In this document: one piece after another, positions 1 through 11,887 of the stretch | How positions within the stretch are numbered: the first letter of the stretch is position 1 | Layout of the letters: every line of letters starts with the position of its first letter | NCBI GenBank assembly: GCA_024180945.1 | Contig: JAKSGN010000035.1 | Location: 1,612,001-1,676,000, forward strand | Direction of reading: 5' to 3' | DNA length: 64,000 nt | Origin: Macrophomina tecta | Taxonomy: Eukaryota; Ascomycota; Dothideomycetes; Botryosphaeriales; Botryosphaeriaceae | The notes under the pieces: model-generated | The model's input: only the letters and a program-made list of their open reading frames with translations | Told to the model about the DNA's origin: nothing | Database searches by the model: none | Translations under genes and position numbers: made by a program

Positions 1-1282
1 CGCAATATATATACGCGCTGGCAGCTGAGTAATTACGGTGAATGACCGGATGCGGTGTCCGAGTAAGCTATCACGCGTTTTGCACCGCAAGGCCTTGACT
101 TCTCCACCATCTGCGTCAAAATTCAAATAGCGAGTACTCTCAAAATGCAATCGAATACACCAATGGGCTACTCTACGTCATCTCTGAACAAAAAGAAGGT
201 CGAATGTATACAACAAAAAGCAGAGCAGCAAAACTGACAGCAACACGTATGTGATGAGAAATGTGAAAGAACGAAAAACGCAGAGTGATAAAACAGCGAA
301 CAAGCGTCTTTTGGAACGGAATGAAGCATCCCAACTTTCAAGCAAATAAATAAAGAATACGAAAGATGAACACGAAAGGGGTATATCCACCAAAACATTA
401 GCCTCCACAGAAGGAATCATCTTCGCGGCACCCGCAGTAAGAAGAGGTAGATCAATCCGAGCCCGAGGAGAGTGAAAGAGAAATAATAAAAAAGCTTGTC
501 CTCTTTGGTAAGAAAAATTCCTACGAACGAAACCAAACTCTTCCCTCAAGGTCCCTCTCCCTCTCCATCTAATAGGAGAGCGTTGATTGTGATATTACAG
601 TACAGAAAAGAGAAGAAAGGGAGAAGAAGGGGAAATAAACTAAAACTATTCAACAGCATGGCAAGAAAGCAAGCGGTACGAAACTTGATCTTTTCATGTC
701 TGTTGGTCTTCTTGTATGGTTATATGTGTGTGTATCATGTCATACAGCTTCGTGAGAGGGAAACAAGAAAACAAAAAAGAAATGGGCCAAACAGACCAGA
801 ATCCCTCGAATGTATGCAGCAGCAACAGGCGCGCTCGCTGATGGTGTTGGTCTTCTCTGTTCTCCCATCGCTTTGGTCTTGTCCATCTGCCTTGCCTCCT
901 TTAACTTCCTCCCGAAATCGAACAAAAAAAAAAAAAAAAAAAAAGAAGAGAGAAGCAGCCGTTGGTATCGCGAGACGCAAGAATTAAAAGAGAATACAGA
1001 CCAAGGTACCAGCCCCTGTAGCAGAAGGTAAAGGCAAGAAAAAGAAAACCTAATGTTGGACGACCGTCCGCCAAGTAAGATAAAAAGAAAATGAAAACTC
1101 CCGTTGTCGACTTGAAACAGAATGGGGTATGAGTAGCAACAAAGCACTCCCGCCCACGCCTCAGATGAATTCTCAATGAGAAAACGATCATAAAAAAAAG
1201 GAGATGCAATAAAAGCGACAAACCTTCAAGCGCAGAAGGGATACAATGTGTCGAACCGAACAACAGACAAATACCATGCCTA
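1..1282. other. Intergenic / 3' flank of the Tea4-like gene
   Basis: No credible gene seen. The segment is rich in A and purines on the plus strand, with a run of about 19 A near 924-943. Short open frames here have biased, low-complexity translations. It probably contains the 3' untranslated region of the minus-strand gene ending at 1283 and the 3' end or downstream flank of a gene outside the window. Confidence 0.6.
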
Positions 1283-4200
1283 TTACCGGCTCTGAGTTCT
1301 GCCGCCTTCCTTCGTCCTTCTCTTCCTTGAAAGCCAGTCGCCCAACAGACTGTCCAGTTGCATGCCCATCGCCGCGACCTTGCTGCGCTCATCACTGAAC
1401 AAGCCCGCCATAATAGGGTGTTCCGGGCCTACGGGGACAACACCAGACGTATCGTTGACAACAACGAGCATGTCCCGAATGTCAGACCCATCATCCAGGT
1501 ATGAACGCAAGCATGCATCTGACCAAGCAGGCAACGAAGCGGCAGAAGGAGGTTCCTGGGCAGAGGCCGTAGGGCTGTGAGCAGATGCGGGTGGAATGTT
1601 GGTGTTGAGAGCGCCAGGTGCGGGTGCGGGTCTTGCGGAAGTAGGGCTCGTGATCGGTAACTGGCCACGAGTGGGCGAGCCGGACGGAGAAACTGGCGAG
1701 ATGTCGGGCTCTTCCTGGCTGGAGCCGTCGTGCACAAGAGCAGGAGGATGATCTGCGTCGATTGGCGAAACGTCTCCCCGTGATCCAGAAGTTCCTGACT
1801 GGACTTCCGCCGAACCGGCGCCTTGCTGCTGCAAGCCACTCGGTTGCGGCTCGTCCTCATCGGGGTCCGCAAAGGGATCTTTGTGTTCCCATTCGGGAGT
1901 GGAATCGAAGTCATCCATCGGAACGCGTTGTTTAGACCTCTTGACCTTCTCGCGAGGTGGCATCTTCCCCTCTTGCTTCTGTTCGCTGGACTTCGGGTGC
2001 AGGATGTTGGATATCGCTTGTTTTGCACTCGACCCACTTCTGGCGCGGCCGGCTTGTTCCTCTGCCTCCCTTGCCTGTAGCTGCACTTGAGCCTGGGCCT
2101 GAGTCTGGGCCTGGGCCTGATTTTGTGCCTGTGCCTGAGTCTGAGCATAGGCCTGAGCAGCCTGAGCTTCCGCTTCAATGCGCGCCTGGGCCTGGGCCTG
2201 ACCCTTTGCTTGAGCTTCTGCCGCCTCCGCCTCAGACGCATCTTGCTCAGCCAACTTGTTCTGGTCTGAGCCAGCCGAAACAAGACGCATAGTAGCTTCG
2301 GCAGCACCTTGGGAGGCGCTCTTTTGTAGAATTGACTTTGCTGGCTGCGTATTCGGATCTGAGGGCTGAGATTTCTGGGGGCCGTTAGTTTTCTTTTCCG
2401 AGGACTTGGCCGCCTTGCTCGTCTGTTTCACAGGCTGTTGCTGTTGTTGGCTAGACTCAGTCTCGGCCTTTGCAGGCTCCTTAGGAGATGCCGCTTCCTC
2501 AGAATCCCTTGACAGAGACTCGCGGGACAATTCCTCGGACTGCTTCTCGTCGGCGGGCTCATTGTCAGCAGGCTTGGATTTTTTGTCCTTCCGGCCAAAC
2601 AAGCCCCGTAGCATGCCTGGTTTCTTTTCTTTCTTCTTCTTGTCATCCTTCGACCTGTCTGGCGACTTGAGTTCCTTCTCAAGACTGTCGAGACTGCCGC
2701 CTCTTTCTCTGCCTTCAGTAGAGCGCACGGTAGAAGCCGAGGAATCGTCGCGCAAGAGATTGGGTGTCAAAGTAATCTTCCGAGTCTCCACGGTCTCGTC
2801 CTTGAAGAAAGAGTCTGTGTTCCGGACTGTGCCATTTCTGGACACCTTTTGCTCCCCTGCAAATCCGTCAGCGTCGTCCACCCGCGGCAGAGCTTTGTTA
2901 TACGAACTCGGACTGTCGAAGATCTCATCACTCGTCCTCTGCTTCTCATCGCTGTTCTTGGATTCTTCCGTCCTTTGTTCGGACTCATCGGTCTTCCTTT
3001 CCTTCGAACCGATCCTAAGCGGCTCAACAGTGACTGTGTCGCGAGCCTCATTTTCTTCATCTTCCAGCTCATCCTCGGCATGAATCTGTCCGTTACCGAA
3101 AGCCTCATTCTCATCCTCCTCTTCATCGGAAGAGTAATCATAATCGGATGCTTCAACGTAAGTGGGTGCGGTAAATTGGACAGTTTTCGCGTTGCGTCGT
3201 CTCATGGCCTTTCTCAGCGGGTTTTTTGACTTCTCGGCAGTGTCACCCAGCATTGCCGCCGAAAGCTGTAGGACGAGGTGAGCTTAGCCCTCAAAAAGTG
3301 CACCAATCACTCACATCAATATTTCTGTGTTTATTCAAGCGCGCCAAGCGTTCTGTAGGAGTTTCGATATGTTCCGCGGGAAGATAACCTGCACGCGGCT
3401 TGATTAGTGAAATCCTTGCATACTCCTTCGCGATTCCCACCAATGCTGCTGTCTTTAACAACCCTAACCAGCCACCAGTAGCTGTTACTGTCATCCAAAA
3501 GCACCATCGTGTCTCCTTTCGTAGCGTTCGCTTGGCCTTCGACGGTCGCGACAAACGTATGAAGCGCGTAAACGAATTCGAAATCGATATCCTCTGTTTC
3601 GCGTAAGCATTCACAGCCGTATGCTGAGTCTTGGCGGTCTTCATCAAGGGAAAAGAAAATGTCTTTGGAATCATCATCGTTTTCATCGTTGGCATTGTCG
3701 TCTTCTGGGTCAAAGCTAGACGCATTGCTATCGGTTTCCCAGGACCTGGCTTCCGCGTCTTCGGTAGAATCAATGGATGGTCCAAACATGTCGGTGAGGT
3801 CATTGGTGCTGCCGGATACTGGGATTGGCGGTAGAGGCCTGTTGGGGGGGAATACGAGCGCACCAGCCTCAGGATCGCGCCTAAGCTCGTGCTCGTAGAA
3901 TTGTCCCTCGTATTTCTTACTGAAGAGCGGGCAAAGGGCGTCTTGTGATTCGTTTGCGTAACTGGTATCATCCTCATGGCAATTCTCAAGGTCGCCATCA
4001 AAGTCGTCGAAATCGTCGAACTGCTCGTGCAGCGGAGAATAGCGGGAGGCCGGTCCGGTGCTCGAATACTCACCCATACGATGATGATCCTCGGACGAAA
4101 GCCTATCCTGGCGCACAGCTGTGTGTGCAGGCAAGCGCAAGAGTGGAGTATTGAAAGGTGAAGATGATAGAGGAGTGTTGAAGCGGGGTGGTGTTGAGCA

Positions 4201-4782
4201 GTGCTGAGGCTGATATGGTAGCGGAAGGTGTAGTGGTGTGATGGTGAATGGTGAAGATGAGCGCTGGCTGGACTCAGGTGATACATTGGTGTGCTGGTAT
4301 ACATGCTGCTGGAGCGGAGTCGCGTGCAGTGGAAGGGCGCAGAGAGACGTAGAGCGTGCCGGCCATGCTGAGGCAGGGAGTGCTGAAGAGTGTGGAGAAT
4401 ACCTACCATCATCGATAGACGGCGAGCTGGAGATTTTGTCCAACATGTCGTCGTCCAGGTCCTCCGTTTCTGAATCAGCCATGTCGCCGTCGTCCGTCAC
4501 ATCAGCGGGGTCGGCGCCGTTATGAGGGTCGCCATTCTGGCCGCCGGCGGGGCTGTTCCAGGCTTGCACGAAACCCTCCTCTTCGTTTGCGCGCTCCTCC
4601 TCCACGTGTTTAACTTGAACTGTTTGGTGCGGCGCGGCGGGGCCAATGCCGAGCGGAGCGGGCTGTGTTGGCTGGCGCGTGTGGTCTGCGGCGGAGGGCG
4701 ACCCAGGGTCCTGTAAGTCAATGGTGTCTGCGCAGGAAGAGTCAGCGTCGCACAGTCCGGGCGAAGCAGGTGCACGCCGCAC
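1283..4782 (-). CDS. TEA4: Tea4/Bud14-like SH3 cell-polarity protein
   Basis: Three exons: 4782-3441, 3388-3315 and 3265-1283, giving 1132 aa. Introns are 52 and 49 nt with GT...AG ends and a CTAAT branch site in the first. The SH3 domain lies at about residues 400-460 (ALHTF...WWLVRVV...SSIGYLP) and runs straight into the family signature AEHIETPTERLARLNKHRN. An acidic segment, an alanine-glutamine repeat (coding bases about 2070-2235) and long disordered Ser/Pro regions follow. The conserved C-terminus has WSDACLRSYLDD and LLGDWLSRK. Known family role: Tea4 (fission yeast) and Bud14 (budding yeast) sit at cell tips, link microtubule-delivered Tea1 to formins and recruit type-1 phosphatase. 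A K-T-V-Q-F motif at about 499-503 fits an RVxF phosphatase-docking site. The start is uncertain: 4782 is the upstream in-frame ATG; the strongly conserved part begins later, near MADSETEDLDDD. Confidence 0.9.
2070..2235 (-). repeat. In-frame Ala-Gln coding repeat inside the Tea4-like gene
   Basis: A degenerate hexanucleotide repeat (plus-strand unit close to GGCCTG / TGAGCC) encodes a stretch dominated by AQ dipeptides in the disordered linker between the SH3 domain and the conserved C-terminus. It stays in frame and is imperfect, so it is likely old but could vary in length between strains. Confidence 0.8.
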
Positions 4783-6312
4783 CTGCTCTGATGATGCTGG
4801 GGCGCGTCATCTTCGCTGCTGTTCATCCGGCGATTGTCGGTTGGTGGTTCGGGTTGCACGTAGGCGCAGCCGGGGGAGGCACAGACGGGCTGTGACAAGC
4901 GGCGCGAAGGAGCTCGACGACGGCGGTGGCGGGAGCGTCCCAACACGGACGGGGCGAAAGGTGGTCGAGGGTGGTGAAAGAAGGACAAGGTCGTCGTGGA
5001 GCCGGTCGGACGACGGTAAAGGGTCTGGGAGGGCTGGGCTAGGCGCGGGGCATGCGGGCGGCGGAGGTGCGCAGAAAGGATCGTGGGGGCTGGGACGGGC
5101 TCCTCGCAGCCGGTGGAAGAGCTTGGGAGAAGAAAAAGGCGAAAGGAAGAGCGCAGGGAGACGCTTGGAGCATGGAAGCGTGGTGGTGTTCAGCGCGAGG
5201 GCTCCACCTTTGGGAGCGCGAGGCTTAAGCCAGGGGTTGTTCTCTGAAACAGCAGCGCAGCAGAGGCACACAATCTCCGCCCGCGCGGATCCCAGCCGCA
5301 GATTGTCGAGCGCCGCGCCAACTGCAGCCCGCGCTGCTGCACCTGTGCCGAAAATTGTCGAGCCCCCAATTTCGCAACCCCGTTCGGGATGCTCTCCCCT
5401 ACGAGTTCCTAGACGCTGCGCTCCCGATCCGCCACTCGCCCGCTGAGCCACCCGCCCACTCGTGCGGCGGCCTGCCTGAGGGCCGCAAGTATATTTGCTC
5501 CCCGCCGCGTCCGGCGCCACTGCAGGGTCCCAGGTCGATCGCCACCGTGGATCACGGGCTGAATCGCCCGGGACCCTCAAAGACACGTAGGTGCGCAAGA
5601 CTCGGAACTCGGGGCCGCTGACAGCTGGCACACGATCTCCTCGACGCGTGTTCCGCCAGTCACCGCATTGTTCCTGGCCGTTTGTTTGCTCAGCGTTTTT
5701 CTTTTTTTTTTTTTTTTTCCGAACAACGCACGTCACCACTGATCGACAAACCACTCATTAGCTACATATCACTCTTCATGCGCCCACTTCCTCTGCCTTC
5801 AACTTCGGACGTCTGGTCCCGCTATACGAAGCCACATTATCGTGGGTCATGGCCGGATCTGTCTCTATTAAACAGCTCTGTTTATTGCGGCGCATGATAT
5901 CTTCCACCCGCTATTCTCGCTAGGCAACTGGTAAAAATAGACGGACGTGCCACAGGAACTGTCAAGAGCAGCGTGCATTCCGGCCTTGCGCTGCCCCCCT
6001 ACGACCACCGTCGCAGCCCTATAACCGCTAGCTGCACTTGTTCTCGACAGATCAGTTGACCCTGGACCCGGTCTCGATACCACTCTGCCAAGCCCTCCGC
6101 CTATTTGGCATCGTGCCAGACGTGTTTGCAAAGTAGTCGGAGGAGTCATTTCCGCCTGCTTCGAGTTCTGAAAGACCCCAAGTGCGGTTTCAAATGATGT
6201 CTCCGTTTCTTGGCTTCAGGTGGTGTATAATTCTTGCAAGATCAGGCTATAATTCATATAGCTTCTGTCTACGCAACCGATCTCTAGAAGAGGGGGGAAA
6301 TGATCGTCACTG
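4783..6312. other. Intergenic: Tea4 promoter side and 3' flank of the Cys-rich gene
   Basis: Between two minus-strand genes. About 4783-5680 is GC-rich, with long spurious open frames on both strands whose translations are Arg/Pro/Ser-rich and match nothing I recognise. A T tract lies at about 5701-5718. The GC-rich part is best read as promoter and 5' leader of the Tea4-like gene. No gene seen. Confidence 0.55.
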
Positions 6313-7457
6313 CTAAACGATGTCGGGGCCCGACTGCTGTTGGAGCTGATGATCGATCTCATCCCGTATCTGCGTCATGATACGGGCGCTGTTACCATGG
6401 TTCTGGAGCGGGCAATTGGCCATAATCGCGTCCAGCCACTGCTGTCTCGGGGTGTTCGCAGTCAGCGTCACATTCCCTAACGTCATGGCAGCGCTGGTAT
6501 CTAGGTCAGCTCGACTGCCCGCCCAGTTATACTATGGGGTGGATAAAAGACTTACGGGCCACTTTCGCGGATAATGGGCTTTTCGCAAGCAAGGCACATG
6601 TACACATCGTCTGCGTGCGGAGCTCCTCCATGTACTGGCTGTCCAGTGCTACCAGGTGGGGCGTTTCCCGCAATGCCCACCGAGCTGAAAGAAATTGTTC
6701 GCCCGCATCTACAGTTGTATTCGCCTGATCCCTGATGCCTCCTCCGGCGCTGGCGGCGCCTCCTTGAACTCTTGTGGAAATCCAAGTATTCCAGCACCCC
6801 TAGCCGCCTGTCACATTCCCTATCCTTCTCCTTTGTTTTGTCCCGAATGCAGCGGAAGCACCATACATCACTGCCCGCATGTAAGTGTGGGGTTTCCATC
6901 TGCAGATCGTTCGGGCAGGTGCACACGCGCCTAGCACATTCTCGGCGCGCAGCCCCAGAGATGCCATGGCGATGAGGGTGTCCGGCGGTCCCATACTGGC
7001 GGAGCCTTTGCCAGTATCTATACTGCTCTACGCGCTTGCAGACCTCGCAAAGAACGCTTCTGTGCCAGTTTCGAATCATATCGTGGCGTATGGGGCCTCT
7101 GCATTTCTCTTTCGACTTCCAAGCACAGAGCTGGCAGACAGAACATCCGGCACCTCCTCGATGTATGTTCGCCCTGTGCTGTGGACCAGGTACCGATCCG
7201 GCGCACCAGGCTCTACGTCTCGGCGGCCTGAAAGGTGCGTTGGATGGGGTGCAATGCGTATCGTTCCGAAATTGGGATATAACGTTCCCGGCCACCCAAT
7301 GGTGCCACGCACGCGCGTTGTGGTGATTTCTGTGGTCACCGCAATGAGGCGGTCCGAGATGAGATCTGTTGTTGATGAGGTCATTGATCTCCGTGGCGCA
7401 CGCGTTTTGAGTGACCATGCGACCGTCTGTGATCCCGGCAAAGGCGGCGGCAGCCAT
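6313..7457 (-). CDS. Uncharacterised cysteine-rich protein, probable zinc binder
   Basis: Two exons, 7457-6556 and 6514-6313, joined over a 41-nt GTAAGT...CAG intron, give 367 aa. The start ATG has a good fungal context (CACCATGG); an upstream in-frame ATG exists at 7508. I do not recognise the family. Visible are at least four CxxC pairs or near-pairs: CSVCQLC, LCEVCKR, VCTC with WCFRC, and YNCRC with YMCLAC. There is also an Arg-rich block (SSRRRRQRRRRH) that could be a nuclear localisation signal, and many His residues. There is no signal peptide or membrane segment. The C-terminal exon is Cys-poor and looks helical (LDAIMANCPLQN... MTQIRDEIDHQL). The spacing suggests zinc ribbons or a RING-like fold, but the ligand order fits no class I can name. 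Support for it being a gene: length, a clean splice that keeps frame, and regular Cys spacing. Confidence 0.65.
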
Positions 7458-8463
7458 GGTGAGCGCAGGCGGATGTGAGGCAGCGAGTGGACGGGGCCGC
7501 ATCCGCAAGATGAAAGCTCAGTATTTGTACAGTCCACACTCCCATTGAATCAAATGCTGTTTTCTTTATTGACCTTGACATCCTTTGCATCCTTGCAGTT
7601 TTCGTCATCATGTCAGTCCGTTGCGGAAGTTGAAAGCGGTCAGCAACAAAGGCGACGGTGGCAATCAATGGTAACAGGAGAGCGATGCCCTAGCACCTGT
7701 ATCTACAGCACATGGACTACGGTTTACATGGGAACAATGGGCTTGCTGTTCTGCGTGACAAAGGGAAGACACGTTTGGGCCATGTCAACAAGCTACCTTC
7801 GCGTGCAGAAGCCGAGTACGGTGATTCCTGTCACTTTTCATGTTGTCCGCGCTTGTCGAGAGCCTTGAAGAATATAGTCGTCACGCGTGGAGTCTGGGGG
7901 GTGTCGAATGACACTTTGGCAGCTGGTGGTGAGCGGCGAGGCCAATGGACAGGGAACAGAGTAGAGCAGGCTTTAGTCGATGCGGTATCATCGCGGTAAG
8001 GAAGCGTGGTTTCAAGCGATCTGAAAGCATGAACGAGAGACCGAGTGTCGGACCAATAGAGTTCGGGAGCTTCAATGCACCGACGGCGTTGGGCCGGGGG
8101 CTCCGGAGGGCCAGCATCGAGAGGCAGAGCGGCTCGCAAGTGAAGGGGCCCACAGCTGCAACGAAGTCGGTCTACGTCTCTGTGGTGTTTAGGTAGACAC
8201 GTCGCGTCCTCTTCGGAGTTTCGGAGGGCAGGGCCAGATCGAGCCAACCGAGCGTCGTCGGCGACTTTTGCAGTGCCAGCTCACGACCGCAAGCGGCAGG
8301 CAAAGGTGAGGATTGCGGCGGAGTGAAGTGGAAAGGCTAGCTCACACCGCTGGCGGCTATTCAGGTCAGGCAGCTCCCGCGAGTCAGGGCAGCCAATTCC
8401 CGGACTTAGTCGTCCACAACACGAATCGGCTCCCACGTTCGTCCGCCCATCCTCGCCCGCATC
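7458..8463. promoter_or_regulatory. Divergent promoter region, Cys-rich gene / bZIP gene
   Basis: About 1 kb separates two genes that start away from each other. No gene seen. A CCAAT-like element occurs near 8052 (ggaccaatag), about 410 nt upstream of the bZIP start. The 200 nt before the bZIP ATG are C-rich, typical of fungal 5' leaders. Confidence 0.45.
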
Positions 8464-10362
8464 ATGGACACTGCAACTCAAAGCCCGCCCGCCCAGGGCC
8501 AGGCGACCCCAACCGCCACCCCGTCGCAACAGCCCCAGCCCAAGCGCCGCAGGACCTCCGGCCAGCCCTCGTCGCGCGGTGTCGCCAATCTCACGCCAGA
8601 ACAGCTCGCCAGGAAGAGACAGAATGACCGAGAGGCCCAGCGCGCCATCCGCGAGCGCACCAAGCAGCAGATCGAACGCCTGAACAACCGCATCCGCGAG
8701 CTCGAATCGCAACAGCCCTACCATGAGCTCCAAATGGCCCTGCGCGCCAAGGAGGCTGTCCAGGCTGAGAACGACGACATCCGCCGCCGCCTGTCGTCCG
8801 TCATGAGCCTGATCCAACCCATCCTGGGCACCCATGGCCTCAATGGCGCGTCCAAGCCCTCTCTGCTGCTTCTATGATGCCGCTTCGCTAACATCTGCCC
8901 GCTGCAGAGCTTGCCGCTGCCGCCGAGCGAAGCCCGCTGCAGCTCCCGCCCCACGAGGCTGCCGATCCTCGGGCTCAGCAGCACATGCAGCTGGCCGACC
9001 AGCGCGCCTATCACCACGGAACTCCCCACGCCCAGGACTCTCAACAGCCGCACGACCAAACAGCCGCTTCTTCTCCCGGCGGTCAGAGCGCCAATGGCCG
9101 GCACTGGGGCTCTGCATTCCCTGGCGTGCCGCCCACGAGCCATGTCCGCGGGTGGCACCCACAACAGCCGTCCTACGACCAGCCCCGCAGCAACATCCAT
9201 CCAGACTTGGAATTTGGCCAAAATTCAGACGAGCGTTTGGGTGTCAACTTCCTCCTGGACAACAATCGAGCAAAGCTAAACAATGGCCTTCCTCACAATG
9301 GCCCGGTGCCGCCGGGCATGCATTCATCCGGACTGGATTTTAACGGGCGTCCGCTGGAAGCGTGGAACACTCTTCCGCGTACTATTGAGGCGACTTGCCC
9401 TCTTGATAGCCTCTTGCTGGATTTCCTTGCTGAAAGACATGCTCAGGCCGCCGAAGGTGCGCCTATCAAGACTCTAGTCGGCCCGCCATATCCAGACTTC
9501 ACCTATCTTCTGAATCCAGAGAGACCTGACCAGTCTCATCCGTTGTCAAAGGTCTTTACCGACATCCTTCGCACCTTTCCAGACATTTCTGGTCTTCCGG
9601 AAAGGGTGGCGGTGCTGTATATCATGTTTCTGGTGATGCGCTGGCAGATTGAGCCCACGCAGGAAAACTACGAGCGTCTTCCCGATTGGATGACGCCTCG
9701 TCCCAGCCAACTCTTCACCCCTCACCCTGTCTGGAATGATTATCTGCCATGGTATGTATGCTCGAAGTAAATAAGTTTCTGACAAGCCCATGCAACATGC
9801 ATTCAATTGCCTGTCTCTCCCTCGTCATACTTAGCCTTGCCAGAACCTACTTTTCGCACTAATACCTCTTACACCTGTCTTCGCCATGTCCTAGCCCATA
9901 GCAAGCTAACAGCATCTCCCTAGGCCCCGCCTCCGAGACCATATCATCACCGATCAGCCTCAACAAGCCTTCGACAACTTTTTCATCCCCTACACCACCT
10001 CCCTCTCGCTCAACTGGCCTCACAGCCCTCGTGACGTCCTCTTGCCTGCCTCGTCCGCCCCCGCAAATGCTACCTCCACTCCCAGCATTAACACGACCCC
10101 AAGCGGCATCCCGGTCGACCCTGCCACCGAAGCGTCGCCCCCCGCTCCCGCCACTCAGGACGGCGACAGCTCCTCCCCCAAGGCAGACGACGGCAGCAGC
10201 GGCGATGCCGGTAGCAGTGCGAACGTAGGTGCTGAGCCGGAGTGGGTCATCAATCCAGACTTCGAGGCGCACCTGCGGAACATCGAGAACTGGAGCCTGG
10301 GCCCGCAGTTCAGCGCCGCGTTTCCGGACTTGGCGACGTATGTAAAGATCAAGGATCAATAG
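8464..10362 (+). CDS. bZIP transcription factor with C-terminal DUF3425-type region
   Basis: The basic region has the bZIP invariant pattern N-x3-AQR-x2-R at residues 54-63, after a KRRR nuclear signal. A leucine-zipper-like heptad helix follows (IERLNNRIRELESQ). The C-terminal half (CPLDSLLLDFLAERH, then WPRLRDHIIT with LNWPHSPRDVLL) has the look of the fungal DUF3425 domain often paired with bZIP. The second intron is clear: 9752-9923, rejoining CCATG to GCCCCG. The first intron is ambiguous. Either exon 1 ends at 8845 and exon 2 starts at 8908 (62-nt GC-AG intron with a CTAAC branch site, giving GLN-ELAAAAER, 554 aa), or a GT donor at 8850 pairs with a weak acceptor ending at 8932 (547 aa). 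Both keep frame. It is a sequence-specific nuclear regulator; target genes are unknown. Confidence 0.87.
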
Positions 10363-11887
10363 CGGTGTAAGGTCTCGCAGGTGATCAGGGATATACATGT
10401 CTCATGTGAATGCATCAGCACGTGGGAAGAGACAGTGAGTGCGCGTAGATGGAGACACCCGCAACTAGCTGCGGGTGACTATTGCATCATGAAATATCGA
10501 CAGTAGTAGGTGGAGAACGAGAATTTGCGTGATTGGTGTGGCGCATGAGGACCAAGGGATGATGATCGCCGACCGTTTCTCATTTCTTTTCTTCCAGTCT
10601 TTTCGTTTGTTGAATGGGTCGGGGCTATCCAAAAAGCGTGGAAGGGATTTCCTTTTGCATCTCTACATACCTACCTGTATGAAAAACAACCTTCATCCAA
10701 GCAGCCTAGGACAAAGATGAATATTTGCCCAAAAGAAAAAAAAAAAGAGAGAGAGAGAGAGAGAGAAAGAAAAAGCGGAATGTACTACTGACTTCGTTGC
10801 ATCCTCGTCTTACGGTGACCGTCATGTTCGGGAAGTTATTTCACGCCAGGCATAGAACCGGATGAATGAATTCGTCATGGAGCCAGGCCAGCGTGCCTGT
10901 CTCCTTCCTTACTTCGCCGAGCATGCAAAACCTCGCTTGTCGGCGAAGCAAGCACGCCTGCTCTCACGGCAAACGAGCTATGAGCCCTTCGAGGAAGATA
11001 TTTTTGATTATCCGGTCACGCCATCAGCAAGGCGAAACCATCGACGTGTGGAGGGGATGCATTTAAGCTCTGCCGGCTAATTCGAATTGTTCACCCGCAT
11101 TTTCAACTCATTGTCCATTCCTATTCGGCGCCTGCGAGATCTCCAAAAGAAAAGTTATTTTTTTTTTAAAAAAAAAAAAGAAAGAAATAAGGAAGGAAGG
11201 AAGGAAGGAAGGAAGGAAGGAAGGAAAGAAACAAAAGGTATCGCAGTGCCAAGCAGGAGGAATAGTGGCGCACGGAACCGTTGAGAAAGCTTATTCTCTT
11301 CATCAACGGCGCAATAGGTAAACTGCACAATTCGACAACCCGACCATATTGTCAGGAGCACTAGAAACAGTTCTGATACGTATCACGAGTTTTCAAGTGA
11401 CCTCACGCACATAGTGATCCCAAGTCACCATCAGCTACTTCATTTCCATTTCCGCACTAGCTATCATCAACCCTCATCACCACCTCCTCATCCACAATTT
11501 CACCATTTCCCTTTCCCCGGAAAAGCAATTCTATAAAGGATCGTCATGACGGACCATACGTCATATTCGTCGTGAGCAGCAAAAGCCTGAACTTTTTGTT
11601 TCTCGCGCTCTCGAAAGCTTAGCAACCAAAAAATTATTACCTTATTGCTCACTTGTATACCAAAAATGCCAGGCACAAGGAGTGTGTAAGTATGCATGTG
11701 TAATGCTTGATGCTCCCCTGAAAAAGAAAACGCAAATAAAGCCCAAATGTATGTATGCGCCAGTTCCTGATTTCCGATGCTATGCATAAAAAGGAGTGTT
11801 GATCCCAGACAAGAGGGATAAAATTAAGGGCCAGAAGTGAAGAGATGGTTCAGATACGCAGCGAACCAAAGGGTTTGGCCAAGTCAT
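10363..11887. other. Convergent intergenic region with simple repeats
   Basis: Lies between the 3' ends of the bZIP gene and the GPI-protein gene. It holds an A-run with a (GA)n tract at about 10735-10773, a T/A homopolymer block at about 11158-11180 and a (GGAA)9 tract. No gene seen. Confidence 0.6.
11191..11227. repeat. (GGAA)n microsatellite
   Basis: About nine uninterrupted tetranucleotide units, preceded by a poly-T/poly-A block. This is a simple length-variable repeat in the shared 3' region of two convergent genes. Confidence 0.95.

Noticed and set aside
1429..2307. 292-codon minus-strand frame rich in Arg/Leu/Pro
   Set aside because: Shifted frame within the Tea4-like coding exon; the other frame has the conserved family C-terminus.
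4646..5754. Overlapping 266- and 315-codon frames on both strands
   Set aside because: GC-rich low-complexity translations upstream of the Tea4-like gene; no domain, no splice logic; expected by chance at this base composition.
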